NCBI RefSeq assembly: GCF_019049245.1
Contig: NZ_JAGMUK010000059.1
Location: 200,808-264,807 of the forward strand
Source of the DNA: Streptomyces sp. AC555_RSS877
Lineage (GTDB): Bacteria > Actinomycetota > Actinomycetes > Streptomycetales > Streptomycetaceae
Length of the DNA: 64,000 bases
Direction: 5' to 3'
Below, one piece after another: positions 25,687 through 33,963 of this stretch (positions are counted from its first letter, which is position 1; every line of letters begins with the position of its first letter). The position numbers and the translations under genes were made by a program. The notes beneath the pieces are model-generated. The model did not search any database and had not been told where the DNA came from. It worked only from the letters and a program-made list of their open reading frames with translations.

Positions 25687-26424
25687 TCAGGCGTTGCTTC
25701 CCCCGAGGGAGTTCCCTCGCATGTTGAACTGGCCGAGCATCCCCGAGTTGCGCAGATGCTGCGGCGGCAGCAGCTCGCTGGGCTGTACGAGGACGTGTCC
25801 CGTGCCGGAGAACTGCATCTCCCAGCCCTCGCCGGTGGAGCCCTTGCGGCGCCACACGGCGGACGTGGAGGTCGGGGCCTGCAGCTGGGTCCGCAGGGAC
25901 GTGGACCAGGCAACCACGGCGTCCGCGTCGCAGCAGACGTTCTTCTCCGGGGTCACCTCCATCACCAGCGGCTCGCCCGAGGTCATGAGGACGACCTGCC
26001 CGGAACCGGACAGCTCCAGGTTGTAGGCCCCCGCCGACGCGATCTCCACGGCACTGTCGACCGCGACGATGCCGACGCCCAGGGAACCGTCGAAGGCGAG
26101 GACGTAGGAGCTGTCGACGGTCAGGCCGCGGCCGACCTCCATGATGTGCAGGTGCTGGGCGAGGTTGGCGAGGTAGACGACGCCGTTGCCCTTGCAGCGC
26201 ATGAGTTCCAGGCGCTCGCCGGTCATCCGCTCGACGTTGCGCCAGCTGCGGTTGCGGTACTGGCTGTCGAACTCCACCTGCCCCTCGAAGGCCACCATGG
26301 CGCCCTGGCGGGCGAGGACGGCACTGCTGCCCTGGGTGACGTCGGTCTTGAGGAGCTGCGGGTTCTGCAGGGTGTAGCGGCCGGTGGACTCCACCGGGAC
26401 GTGTGCGAAGAGTGTGCTGTGCAT
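25687..26424 (-). CDS. AIM24 family protein (third of tandem trio)
   Basis: A 245-residue protein of the AIM24/TraT-like beta-rich family (DUF124). Visible family parts are VLARQGAMVAFEGQVEFD, MRCKGNGVVYLAN, LSGSGQVVLMTSGEPLVMEV and the C-terminal FSGTGHVLVQPSE. Function is not known in bacteria. The ATG at 26424 follows GGGAG at a rather long distance of 13 bases. It lies 19 bp after the second AIM24 gene on the same strand, so all three paralogues form one operon. Confidence 0.88.
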   Translation of the reverse strand: MHSTLFAHVPVESTGRYTLQNPQLLKTDVTQGSSAVLARQGAMVAFEGQVEFDSQYRNRSWRNVERMTGERLELMRCKGNGVVYLANLAQHLHIMEVGRGLTVDSSYVLAFDGSLGVGIVAVDSAVEIASAGAYNLELSGSGQVVLMTSGEPLVMEVTPEKNVCCDADAVVAWSTSLRTQLQAPTSTSAVWRRKGSTGEGWEMQFSGTGHVLVQPSELLPPQHLRNSGMLGQFNMRGNSLGGSNA

Positions 26425-26443
26425 GATGTGCGTGGTGCTCCCT

Positions 26444-27121
26444 TCAGCCCCGGATCTTGAATCGGTCGCCGGTGTCCTCGCTCGGCTGGACGACCACGAA
26501 GCCCTGTCCCTTGAAGCCGATCTGGAAGGCCTCACCACTGCCCCGGCCGATGAGGGCGCTCGCCTTGACCGTGCGGCGCGCCTTCATGTCCAGGCCGGTC
26601 GTCCAGGCGATCAGCGCGTCCGGGTCGACGTACGTCTCCCGTTCGGCGCAGTCCAGGGCCATCGGAATGCCCCGGCTGACCAGCGCGACCCACCCGGTGC
26701 CCCGGATGACGAGGTTCGTCAGGCCCGAGCCGGACAGCTTGGCGAGCCCCTTGACGGGCTCGATGGCCAGCTCCAGCGAGGCGTCGCAGGCCAGCAGCGT
26801 GGCGCCGTTGACCGAAAGTGCTTCGCCGTTCAGGTGGAGGACGAGGATGTCGCCCCCGTAGTCGGCGAGGTAGAGGTCGCCGTCGCCGCGGCACAGCATC
26901 AGTTTGCCACCCTCACCGGTGACCATCTCCTCCGCCGAACGGCGCAGGGTGGCCGGCGGCCCGTCGAACTGCACATAGCCCTCGTACGCGATCATCGAGC
27001 CGGCCTTGGCCAGCAGATCGTGACCGGTGGCCATGGTGACCTTGAGCGTCTTGGAGCTGTGCACCGTCATCCGGACGCCGGTCGAAGCGGCGCGGTGCGC
27101 GCTGAGAGTCTGGGTGTCCAT
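26444..27121 (-). CDS. AIM24 family protein (second of tandem trio)
   Basis: A 225-residue AIM24 domain protein. Family landmarks are LLAKAGSMIAYEGYVQFDG, MLCRGDGDLYLADYGG, LSGSGLTNLVIRGTGWVALVS and the terminal FKGQGFVVVQPSED. It starts 5 bp after the stop of the TerD-AIM24 gene. It is more similar in layout to its neighbours than to any other gene here, which points to local duplication. No signal peptide or membrane helix. Confidence 0.88.
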   Translation of the reverse strand: MDTQTLSAHRAASTGVRMTVHSSKTLKVTMATGHDLLAKAGSMIAYEGYVQFDGPPATLRRSAEEMVTGEGGKLMLCRGDGDLYLADYGGDILVLHLNGEALSVNGATLLACDASLELAIEPVKGLAKLSGSGLTNLVIRGTGWVALVSRGIPMALDCAERETYVDPDALIAWTTGLDMKARRTVKASALIGRGSGEAFQIGFKGQGFVVVQPSEDTGDRFKIRG

Positions 27122-27126
27122 GGGCC

Positions 27127-28698
27127 TCACACCTCGAAGGGCTGTACGACGACGAAGTTGCCGGGAGCGCCGCGGAACTGGAGGTTCACGGCCTCCGAGC
27201 TCTGCCGGGAGTACCCGGAGCGGCGCAGCCTGAGCGCGGTCGTGGTGACGGCCTGCGCACCGGCGGACCAGGCGATGACGGCGTTGCCGTCGACGTAGGT
27301 GGCCGGGCCCACCGGGATGACGACCGGCACGCCGCGGGTCTTCACCGCGACCGCGCCGGTCCCCGAGAAGAGCATGCTGAACAGGCCGCCGCCCGGCAGC
27401 CCCGCACCCTCGATGCGGCGCACCTCGGTGTCCAGGGCCTCGTCGAAGGCCAGCACGCCCTGCGCGCTGGTGTAGATCTGCTCGCCCTGGAGTCGGATGA
27501 CGAACACCCGGCTGGCCTCGTCGGCGAGGAACACCTCGCCGTCGCCGGCGCAGCGCATCAGGGACATGCCCTGGCCGGTGAGCGCCCCGGTGAGCTTGCC
27601 GAGCAGCCCGGAGCCCTTGTGGGCGAAGTCGATGTCGCCCTGGTAGGCGACCATGCTGCCCTGCTTGGCCAGGATGGGGGCGCCCTTGGTGAGCGTGGCC
27701 CGCACGAGCTGCGGGTTCTGCTCCGTCCAGCGGTCCCCTACGGGGGCCTCCGCGTACTTCGTCAGGACGACGCGGACGTTCGCCTCGGGCGGCACCGGCG
27801 CGATCGTCGTGCCGCCGCCGAAGGGCTGGCCCTGGCCCGGGAAGGCCGCGGGGGCGCCCGGAGGCGAGAACTGACCGGCGGGTGCGCCCGGAGGCGTGAA
27901 CTGACCAGCCGGTGCCCCAGGAGGCGAGAACATCTGTGGGCTCGTCGGCGCGGGAGGCGCCTGCGGCGGGACGCCGGGCGGAGTACCGAATCCGGCGGGC
28001 GGAGTGGTCCCGGCGATCGTCGGAGCCGAGTGGACGGACGGGGCCGCCGGTGCGGGGGTTCCGAAGTCGGGCGCCGGGGCCGGGGCGGGAGGCGCCGGAG
28101 GCGCGGCGGCCTGCGGAGGTGCGAAGGCCGGTGCCTGGGTCTGCGGCGGGGCGGCGGGGGCGGGCTCCTCCTCGGCGACCTCTCCGCCGAAGTTCTTCAG
28201 CAGCGCGTCGAGGCCGCCGTCGAAGCCCTGACCGACCGCGGCGAACCGCCACACGTCCTTGAGATAGAGGTCGCCCAGCATGACGGCACGTTCCGTGGAG
28301 AACTCGCTGCCGCCGAAGGAGTACCGGGCCACCTCCTCGCCCCCGGCGACGATACGGACGTATCCCGGGGCGATCTGCGACATCTGTCCGGCGCCGTCGA
28401 TCGTCGCCGTGAACGAGAGCTTGTGGATCTGCGGCGGGATCTTGTCGAGGGTGACCCTGAAGGCCTCCGTGTCGCCCGCCTGCGCGCCCAGCAGCTGAAT
28501 GGATTCCTCGGGGGACTTCGGCTGGTTGAAGAAGACGAAGTACCGGTCGTCCGAGAGCCGTTCGTCGGCGTCGAGACCGAAGCAGCTGATGTCGAAGGTC
28601 AGCCCGGGGCCGGAGATCTGTACACCCACGTACAGATCGGTGCCCGCGGTGAGGTCACTGATCTTGGCCTTGTGGCCGCGTTGGAATTCCCTGGCCAT
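27127..28698 (-). CDS. TerD-AIM24 fusion protein
   Basis: A 523-residue protein with two recognised domains. Residues 1-190 are a TerD domain (tellurite/stress family): DLYVGVQISGPGLTFDISCFGLDAD, YFVFFNQPKSPE and GLRSFxx-like RVTLDKIPPQIHKLSF are visible. A 115-residue Pro/Ala/Gly-rich linker with repeated PPGAPAGQF units follows. Residues 310-523 are an AIM24 domain (LAKQGSMVAYQGDIDF ... GNFVVVQPFEV). TerD domains bind calcium and act in stress-response complexes; how AIM24 joins in is unknown. It leads the operon of three AIM24 genes. Confidence 0.9.
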   Translation of the reverse strand: MAREFQRGHKAKISDLTAGTDLYVGVQISGPGLTFDISCFGLDADERLSDDRYFVFFNQPKSPEESIQLLGAQAGDTEAFRVTLDKIPPQIHKLSFTATIDGAGQMSQIAPGYVRIVAGGEEVARYSFGGSEFSTERAVMLGDLYLKDVWRFAAVGQGFDGGLDALLKNFGGEVAEEEPAPAAPPQTQAPAFAPPQAAAPPAPPAPAPAPDFGTPAPAAPSVHSAPTIAGTTPPAGFGTPPGVPPQAPPAPTSPQMFSPPGAPAGQFTPPGAPAGQFSPPGAPAAFPGQGQPFGGGTTIAPVPPEANVRVVLTKYAEAPVGDRWTEQNPQLVRATLTKGAPILAKQGSMVAYQGDIDFAHKGSGLLGKLTGALTGQGMSLMRCAGDGEVFLADEASRVFVIRLQGEQIYTSAQGVLAFDEALDTEVRRIEGAGLPGGGLFSMLFSGTGAVAVKTRGVPVVIPVGPATYVDGNAVIAWSAGAQAVTTTALRLRRSGYSRQSSEAVNLQFRGAPGNFVVVQPFEV

Positions 28699-28813
28699 GC
28701 GTAACGACCGTCCCCCATCCCGAATGCAAGTACGTCGCGACAGGCTAACGGCAAACTCGGACACCGGAGGATCTCGGTACAGATCCGGTACGAAATCCCA
28801 CGCGGGGCCGCGG

Positions 28814-29410
28814 TCACTCCCCGCGCACGTCCGGCAGGTGGGGCAACCGCTCGGCGGCCACGACTCCTTCGAGATATCCCCGGGCCCGCTCGGTGCGCGG
28901 ATAGGCCTCCAGCAGCCGCCAGAAGCGGGGCCCGTGCCCGGGGACCAGCAGATGCGCGAGCTCGTGCAGAAGGACGTAGTCGACGACGTACTCGGGCATG
29001 CCCTGCAGGCGGTGCGACAGCCGGATGCTGCCCTCGGAGGGGGTGCACGAGCCCCAGCGGGTGTTCTGGTTGGTGACCCAGCGCACCGAGTTCGGCCGGG
29101 CCCGGCCCTCGAAGTACTGGGTCGACAGGCGCTGCGCCCGCTCGGCCAGCTCGGCATCACCGAGGATTCGCTTGCTCTCCTGCGCGGCCAGCTTGTCGAG
29201 CATGACGCTCACCCAGCGCTGCTCCTCGGCCTCGGACATCCGGGCAGGGATGAGCACCACGGTGCGATCGCCCTCGCGGTACGCGGAGACCGTCCGGCGT
29301 CGACGGGAACTCCTGCGCACCTCGATCGCGCTCGCCCCCGAGCCGCTCGGCGGCAGGCTCGTCGTACTGCGCTGTGGTGTTCCGGCGCGGTGCAGTGGGT
29401 CGGCGGGCAC
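28814..29410 (-). CDS. YgjP/DUF45 metallopeptidase-like protein
   Basis: A 198-residue protein of the YgjP (DUF45, M48-like) family. The zinc site is HELAHLLVPGHGPRFW near residues 149-164 (HExxH plus a downstream His). Other family parts are QNTRWGSCTPSEGSIRLSHRL and the terminal YLEGVVAAERLP region. GTG start at 29410; the ribosome-binding site is weak, so the N terminus is less certain. It is divergent from the ThiF-like gene and has a DnaA-box-like sequence in the intergenic region. Confidence 0.85.
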   Translation of the reverse strand: MPADPLHRAGTPQRSTTSLPPSGSGASAIEVRRSSRRRRTVSAYREGDRTVVLIPARMSEAEEQRWVSVMLDKLAAQESKRILGDAELAERAQRLSTQYFEGRARPNSVRWVTNQNTRWGSCTPSEGSIRLSHRLQGMPEYVVDYVLLHELAHLLVPGHGPRFWRLLEAYPRTERARGYLEGVVAAERLPHLPDVRGE

Positions 29411-29524
29411 GCCCCGACGTTACCCGTTGCGCACGCGGGAAGTCCCGACTCCGGGGCGGTTCGCTTCCGATCCCCACATGCGTTTGATTCATGCGACTGA
29501 CTTGTACGACGAATATCCACCGCC

Positions 29525-29533
29525 TGTGGACAA
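29525..29533 (-). promoter_or_regulatory. DnaA box-like sequence
   Basis: TGTGGACAA, the complement of TTGTCCACA, is the preferred Streptomyces DnaA box. A single site in the intergenic space between the YgjP-like and ThiF-like genes. Functional binding is unproven. Confidence 0.4.
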
Positions 29534-29622
29534 CTTTCGGCGCCGGGTGGCGGGCCCGGGCATGCTGGCACAGCCGGCGGAGCCGCGACCGACCTCCGCC
29601 GGCAGGCGGGAATGTTCTTCAA

Positions 29623-29649
29623 GGGCTACGAGGGCTACGAGGGCTACGG
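29623..29649 (+). repeat. Three tandem 9-bp repeats (GGGCTACGA)
   Basis: Three head-to-tail copies of GGGCTACGA/G directly before the ThiF-like ATG at 29659. The third copy runs into the ribosome-binding region, so copy number could alter leader spacing. Confidence 0.7.
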
Positions 29650-29658
29650 GGGCCTGTC

Positions 29659-30933
29659 ATGCAGTCGCTGGATCCGCATCCGATGGTTCCGCCGGTTCCG
29701 CCGGTTTCGACGGTTCCGCTGGTTCCGCTCGTGAAGCCCGCGCTCCGGCGCGGCTGGCGGGATCTCAACACCGTGCAGTTCGGGATGACCCCGGCGCACG
29801 CGCTGACGCTGGGTCCGATGGACACGGCGACGGGCAGCTTTCTGGACCTGCTCAACGGCACGCGCGGGCTGCCGCTCCTGCGGGAGGAGGGCCGACGGAT
29901 GGACCTGCCGGACGGGCATGTCGACGCGCTGGTGGAGCGGCTGTCACGGGCCGGACTCGTCGACGACGCCAAGGGCGGCGGCCCCGCCGCCGAGACACTG
30001 CGCGCCAAGAAAGAGGTGCTCGACCGGCTGGGCCCCGACCTGGCCTCACTCTCCCTGACCACGTCCGCACCGGGCGAGGCGATCAGGCTCCTGGCCGCCC
30101 GCCGCTCCCTGCGCGTCCAGGTCAGGGGTGCCGGCCGGGTGGGCGCTGTCCTCGCCTCGCTGCTTTCCGGCGCCGGGGTCGGCGAGGTCGAGGTGCGCGA
30201 CGTCGGCTCGGTCGAGCCGGGGGACGTCGCGCCGGGCGGGCTGCCGGCCGAGTCCGTCGGCGACCGCAGGGAGGAGGCGGCGCGGCGGGCCGTACGCCGG
30301 TCGGCGCCGGACCGCCCACCGCGCCGCGGCACCCGCACCCCCTCCGAGGGCGAGGACCCCGGCCTGTCCCTGGTGATCCTCGCCCCGCGGGACGACGTCG
30401 ACGTGCACGCACCCGTCCCGTCCGCCGCCGATCCGCTGATCACCTCGGGCACACCCCATCTGTACGTCGGCGTGGTGGAGGCGACCGGGATGGTCGGCCC
30501 GTTCGTGCTGCCGGGTGAGACGGGCTGCGCCGGCTGTCTGCACGAGGCCCGCACGGACCGTGACCAGGCCTGGCCCCGTCTGGTTGCCCAGTGGCGCTCC
30601 GGTACACAGCGCAAGGTGCGGTCCTGCGATCTGGCGCTGGCCACTACGGTCGCGGGCCTTGCCGCCGCGCACGCGCTGGCCTTCCTGGACGGCCAGGTTC
30701 CGTCCAGTGCGGGCGCACGCTGGGAGGTCTCGCTGCCCGCCCTCCACTGGCATGCGCGGCCGGTCTGGGGGCACCCCGCATGTCCTTGCGGGGCAGCGGA
30801 GAAAGGTAAGGGGGAACACACACCCAAGGAAGCGGAGTCACACGAGACAATGGCGGAGCAACAACCGTCGAAGGAGTTACGCCGCACGACCCACGCGGCG
30901 CGGCTGGCTGGGACCTGGAGGGCGCATGTCTGA
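29659..30933 (+). CDS. ThiF-like (E1-fold) protein with zinc cysteines
   Basis: A 424-residue protein. The start (MQSLDPHPM) is followed by a proline/valine-rich stretch and a domain of about 100 residues resembling the leader-binding region of peptide-modifying cyclodehydratase partners. An E1/ThiF-like nucleotide fold follows (VQVRGAGRVGAVLASLLSGAG, VEVRDVGSVEPGDV). Cysteines in CAGC (about residue 292) and CPC near the end look like a zinc site. No catalytic E1 cysteine motif is obvious. The last codons overlap the ABC1 kinase start by 8 bp, so the two are co-translated. Family members are named ThiF-like or TOMM leader-binding; the true role is unknown. Confidence 0.75.
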   Translation: MQSLDPHPMVPPVPPVSTVPLVPLVKPALRRGWRDLNTVQFGMTPAHALTLGPMDTATGSFLDLLNGTRGLPLLREEGRRMDLPDGHVDALVERLSRAGLVDDAKGGGPAAETLRAKKEVLDRLGPDLASLSLTTSAPGEAIRLLAARRSLRVQVRGAGRVGAVLASLLSGAGVGEVEVRDVGSVEPGDVAPGGLPAESVGDRREEAARRAVRRSAPDRPPRRGTRTPSEGEDPGLSLVILAPRDDVDVHAPVPSAADPLITSGTPHLYVGVVEATGMVGPFVLPGETGCAGCLHEARTDRDQAWPRLVAQWRSGTQRKVRSCDLALATTVAGLAAAHALAFLDGQVPSSAGARWEVSLPALHWHARPVWGHPACPCGAAEKGKGEHTPKEAESHETMAEQQPSKELRRTTHAARLAGTWRAHV

Positions 30934-32305
30934 TCTTCCCCGCAAGGCGGTCACCCGTACTGCCAAGCTCGCCGCGCTGCCGCTCGGTTTCGCCGGACGG
31001 GCGACCTGGGGACTGGGCAAGCGGATCGTCGGCGAGTCCGCCGAGCTGGTCGGCCGCGAGCTGCAACAGCGCACGGCCGAGCAGCTGTTCAAGGTGCTCG
31101 GCGAGCTCAAGGGCGGGGCCATGAAGTTCGGCCAGGCCCTGTCCGTCTTCGAGTCGGCCCTCCCCGAGGAGATCGCCGGCCCCTACCGCGCGGCCCTGAC
31201 GAAACTCCAGGAGGCGGCGCCTCCGATGCCCACACGCACCGTGCACGCGGTGCTGGAGGAGCGGCTCGGCGAGAACTGGCAGGAGCTGTTCCTCGAGTTC
31301 GAGGACAAGCCCTCGGCGGCCGCCTCGATCGGCCAGGTGCACCGCGGGGTGTGGAGCGACGGCCGTGAGGTGGCCGTCAAGGTGCAGTACCCTGGGGCGG
31401 GCGAGGCGCTGTTGTCTGACTTGAACCAACTGAGCCGATTCGCCCGGCTGCTGGGCCCCCTCATCCCGGGCGTGGACATCAAGCCGCTGATCGCGGAGCT
31501 CAGGGACCGGGTCTCCGAGGAACTGGACTACGGCCTGGAGGCACAGGCTCAGCATGCGCATGCCGAGGAGTTCGCCGGCGATCCGGACGTCGTGGTGCCC
31601 GATGTGGTCCATCAGTGCGACCAGGTGCTGATAACGGAATGGCTGGACGGCGTCCCGCTGTCGGAGGTGATCGCCGACGGCACCCAGGAGCAGCGCGACC
31701 GGGCCGGCCAGCTCCTGGCCCGCTTCCTCTTCTCGGGCCCCGCCCGCACCGGGCTCCTGCACGCCGACCCTCACCCGGGCAACTTCCGCCTCGTGCCCGG
31801 CGGCCCGGAAGGCGAGGACGACTGGCGCCTGGGCGTCCTGGACTTCGGCACGGTCGACCGCCTTCCGGGCGGCCTGCCGGCCACGATCGGCAGGTCCCTG
31901 CGGATGACGCTCGACGGCGAGGCGGAAGCCGTCTATGAGCTCCTGTGCGCCGAGGGCTTCGTCAAGGAGTCCATAGAGCTGGACCCGGACGCCGTCCTCG
32001 ACTACCTCCTGCCGATCATCGAACCGGCCCAGGTCGAGGAGTTCACCTTCAATCGCGGCTGGATGCGCAGCCAGGCGACCCGGATCGGTGATCCGCGCTC
32101 CCCTGCCTACCAGTTGGGCAAGCAGATCAACCTGCCCCCGGCGTATCTACTCATCCACCGGGTGACGTTGAGCACGATCGGCGTGCTGTGCCAGCTGGGC
32201 TCGACAGTGCGGCTGCGCGAGGAGCTGGAGGAGTGGCTGCCCGGGTTCGTGCCGGAGGAGGGCCTGGAAGAAGGCCTGGAGGAGAAGCCGGCGGCGGAGG
32301 CGTGA
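30926..32305 (+). CDS. ABC1/UbiB (AarF) family atypical kinase
   Basis: A 459-residue protein of the UbiB/ADCK atypical kinase family. Hallmarks are the KxGQ motif (MKFGQALS), the Ala-rich loop AAASIGQVHRG, the lysine strand VAVKVQYPG, the catalytic loop LHADPHPGNFRL and DFG in LDFGTVDRL. In other organisms such kinases affect isoprenoid-quinone lipids. The ATG has GGAGG 5 bases upstream and lies inside the 3' end of the ThiF-like gene. The same kinase sits near whiB7 in mycobacteria as I recall it. Confidence 0.92.
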   Translation: MSDLPRKAVTRTAKLAALPLGFAGRATWGLGKRIVGESAELVGRELQQRTAEQLFKVLGELKGGAMKFGQALSVFESALPEEIAGPYRAALTKLQEAAPPMPTRTVHAVLEERLGENWQELFLEFEDKPSAAASIGQVHRGVWSDGREVAVKVQYPGAGEALLSDLNQLSRFARLLGPLIPGVDIKPLIAELRDRVSEELDYGLEAQAQHAHAEEFAGDPDVVVPDVVHQCDQVLITEWLDGVPLSEVIADGTQEQRDRAGQLLARFLFSGPARTGLLHADPHPGNFRLVPGGPEGEDDWRLGVLDFGTVDRLPGGLPATIGRSLRMTLDGEAEAVYELLCAEGFVKESIELDPDAVLDYLLPIIEPAQVEEFTFNRGWMRSQATRIGDPRSPAYQLGKQINLPPAYLLIHRVTLSTIGVLCQLGSTVRLREELEEWLPGFVPEEGLEEGLEEKPAAEA

Positions 32306-32320
32306 GGTTCCTCGGAGGTC

Positions 32321-32569
32321 TCACCACCAGGCCGAGTCCAGCCGCCCCTCGATCGCCCTGAGGTTTTCCCGGGAGCAGGTGTCGCAGAAGTACTGGCGCA
32401 CGCCGTTCTCCACGGAGCACATCCAGGTGGGCTGCGGTGCCTGGGCCGCGGTGCCGCACCGGGCACACACAAGGGCCTCGGGCTGCTCGGCGGAGCCGTC
32501 GTCGTCACTGCCTCCGGGAAGACTCGTCACCCTGCTGACGATATCCCCGTGACGGGCGTCGGCCGGCAC
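32321..32569 (-). CDS. Small zinc-ribbon protein
   Basis: An 82-residue protein with a likely treble-clef or zinc-ribbon site: CARCG, a Cys in WMCSVENG and CDTCSRENL. The C terminus ends in DSAWW. No other domain. The start is uncertain: the GTG at 32569 lacks a good ribosome-binding site, and an internal GTG 13 codons later is preceded by AGCAGG at zero spacing. Convergent with the ABC1 kinase gene, stops 15 bp apart. Confidence 0.7.
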   Translation of the reverse strand: MPADARHGDIVSRVTSLPGGSDDDGSAEQPEALVCARCGTAAQAPQPTWMCSVENGVRQYFCDTCSRENLRAIEGRLDSAWW

Positions 32570-32577
32570 AACGCACT

Positions 32578-32613
32578 GCGGGGGCCGGTCCGTTCGGACG
32601 GACCGGCCCCCGC
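32578..32613. terminator. 16-bp perfect hairpin terminator
   Basis: Arms 32578-32593 and 32598-32613 around a TCGG loop. It lies between the wblC-coupled gene and the zinc-ribbon gene, ending the minus-strand wblC transcript. Confidence 0.75.
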
Positions 32614-32666
32614 CGGGGAGCTTCGCCTCCCTTACCGGGAGGCCACCGCTTCAGGTGTGTTCGGGA

Positions 32667-32990
32667 TTACTGCATGACGGCCAGGGCGAGCGCACGGCGA
32701 GCACGCAGCGAGGCGCGCTCCGCCCGGCGCTGCATCCGGCGAGCGGTCGCCAGGCGCACGGCCCGGCGTTCCTGCTCGGCCTCATGCAGTCGCTCGTGCA
32801 TATGCGCGCGAGCGAGGGCTTCTGGGATGAGTTGCATCTCTCGGGTCCTGTTCTGGCGCGAGTCGATCGCGCCACTGCTGGTGAGGTCTTCAGGCGCGGT
32901 GCCTGCGGGGTCGTATGCGGACGGCTTCATCGGGGCCTGCTTCTTGGGGTCGTGCGTGAAAGGACGGTCGATGGTTCCCAGGGTGTTCAT
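32667..32990 (-). CDS. Conserved small protein translationally coupled to wblC
   Basis: A 107-residue protein of unknown family. The N-terminal half is polar; the C-terminal half is a long, highly basic helix (about residues 55-105, rich in Arg, Ala and Glu) likely to be a coiled coil or nucleic-acid-binding helix. Its ATG overlaps the wblC TGA stop as ATGA, so it is translated from the wblC transcript and would rise under the same translation-stress control. A terminator follows. The coding call rests on the overlap, amino-acid bias and conserved GC3 pattern. Confidence 0.7.
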   Translation of the reverse strand: MNTLGTIDRPFTHDPKKQAPMKPSAYDPAGTAPEDLTSSGAIDSRQNRTREMQLIPEALARAHMHERLHEAEQERRAVRLATARRMQRRAERASLRARRALALAVMQ

Positions 32991-33355
32991 GCCGTGACCG
33001 GGTTCTTGCGCGGGCGGCCACGCGGCCGCTTCCGGGCAACGACGACACCCTGGACGAACAGCTCGCCGCCCCAGACGCCCCAGGGCTCACGCCGCTCCTT
33101 GGCACCGGCGAGGCAGGCCTCGACCAGCGGGCAGGTGCGGCACAGGGACTTGGCGTACTCGACGTCCGCCGGGGACTCCGCGAAGAAGACCTCCGGGTCG
33201 TACGAACGGCAGGGGACGGGTACGCCGAGGTTCTCGATGGCGTCGTCGAGCGCGGTGAGCGCAGTGAGCGGGATCAAGGGGGAGTCCTCCGTGAGGCCGG
33301 GCGGGGGGATCGTTTCGGAAGGCGGTACGGACGGGGCGTGCGCTTCGAGTTGCAC
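32987..33355 (-). CDS. wblC: WhiB-family regulator WblC (WhiB7 orthologue)
   Basis: A 122-residue iron-sulfur transcription factor that interacts with the principal sigma factor and turns on intrinsic resistance to ribosome-targeting antibiotics. Four cluster cysteines are at 49, 72, 75 and 81. The WhiB turn is GVWGG (93-97), and a C-terminal AT-hook RGRPRK (112-117) distinguishes WhiB7/WblC from other WhiB proteins. GTG start at 33355. A 600-base leader with an upstream ORF and an intrinsic terminator precedes it. The downstream gene is coupled by an ATGA overlap. Confidence 0.95.
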   Translation of the reverse strand: MQLEAHAPSVPPSETIPPPGLTEDSPLIPLTALTALDDAIENLGVPVPCRSYDPEVFFAESPADVEYAKSLCRTCPLVEACLAGAKERREPWGVWGGELFVQGVVVARKRPRGRPRKNPVTA

Positions 33356-33472
33356 GGTTCGTCTTCCTCGTCTGTCGTTTCGGCCCTGTTGGGCCGAGTG
33401 GCGGCTGGTACCGGGTTCTTTTCTTGTCCCGAGGCCCCTTCGCTCCGTCGTCCCCGTTCGGGGACAAACAGA

Positions 33473-33507
33473 AGGGCCGCGGATCCCGGATGGGGTTCCG
33501 CGGCCCT
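33473..33507 (-). terminator. Intrinsic attenuator in wblC leader
   Basis: On the minus strand an 11-bp perfect stem (33507-33497 with 33483-33473) is followed by CUUCUGUUUG, a U-rich tail rare in this genome. It lies 118 bp before the wblC GTG and 24 bp after the stop of the upstream ORF. Premature termination here is the known way whiB7/wblC is kept off without antibiotic. Confidence 0.85.
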
Positions 33508-33518
33508 GAAGGCGCCGG

Positions 33519-33535
33519 CCTGATCGACGATCAGG
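33519..33535 (-). promoter_or_regulatory. Hairpin overlapping stop codon of wblC leader ORF
   Basis: Perfect 8-bp palindrome arms CCTGATCG / CGATCAGG separated by one base. The TGA stop of the upstream ORF (33533-33531) lies inside it, so a terminating or stalled ribosome would unfold it and could influence the terminator that follows. Confidence 0.55.
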
Positions 33536-33851
33536 CTGGATCACTCCAGGGTTCTGGCCCACGGAAGGCCCACATCTGGTGGTGCTGCGTCGTCTGCTTC
33601 CGGCTTCCGGCACCGGCGGGCGCAAAGGCATAGACATGCGCCTGTGCCTTTACTGCTTCCAGTGCCTTGGTCGGTCGCTCATTGCGCTCCCGGACGGGAA
33701 GGGCCGCGAGAGACACGGAGGAGGCCGGACGGACGGCACGGATGCCGGACAGACCGGTGCCCGGGTTCGAGGCGCCGAGGATGCACGTGGAGACGACCGA
33801 GCGATCGGTCACTTTGACGGTGCTGATGGAGCTGAAGTTGATGCTGATCAC
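33531..33851 (-). CDS. Upstream ORF in the wblC leader (106 codons)
   Basis: A GTG-initiated frame of 106 codons with an excellent ribosome-binding site (AGGAGG, 8-base spacing) located about 110 bases after the predicted transcription start. Its stop is 24 bases before the attenuator. The product (begins MISINFSSISTVKVTD) matches no family I know and is probably important as a sensor of translation rather than as a protein. Upstream-ORF-dependent control of whiB7/wblC is established in actinomycetes, but the exact ORF used here is inferred from the sequence. Confidence 0.6.
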   Translation of the reverse strand: MISINFSSISTVKVTDRSVVSTCILGASNPGTGLSGIRAVRPASSVSLAALPVRERNERPTKALEAVKAQAHVYAFAPAGAGSRKQTTQHHQMWAFRGPEPWSDPA

Positions 33852-33963
33852 TGGAATCGCCTCCTCTCGGCGTCTAGAGGGACCGGGGTGAACCAGTCCG
33901 ACGGATATGCAAGTACAGCACGAAAGCGGGGCCTCCGAGAAGGCCTCCGTCCTCGTGGCTACG

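Noticed and set aside
29610..29640. GGGAAT sequence as a fourth SigR promoter
   Set aside because: The base triplet 18 bases after it is GGG, not GTT, and 17- or 19-base spacing does not give GTT either.
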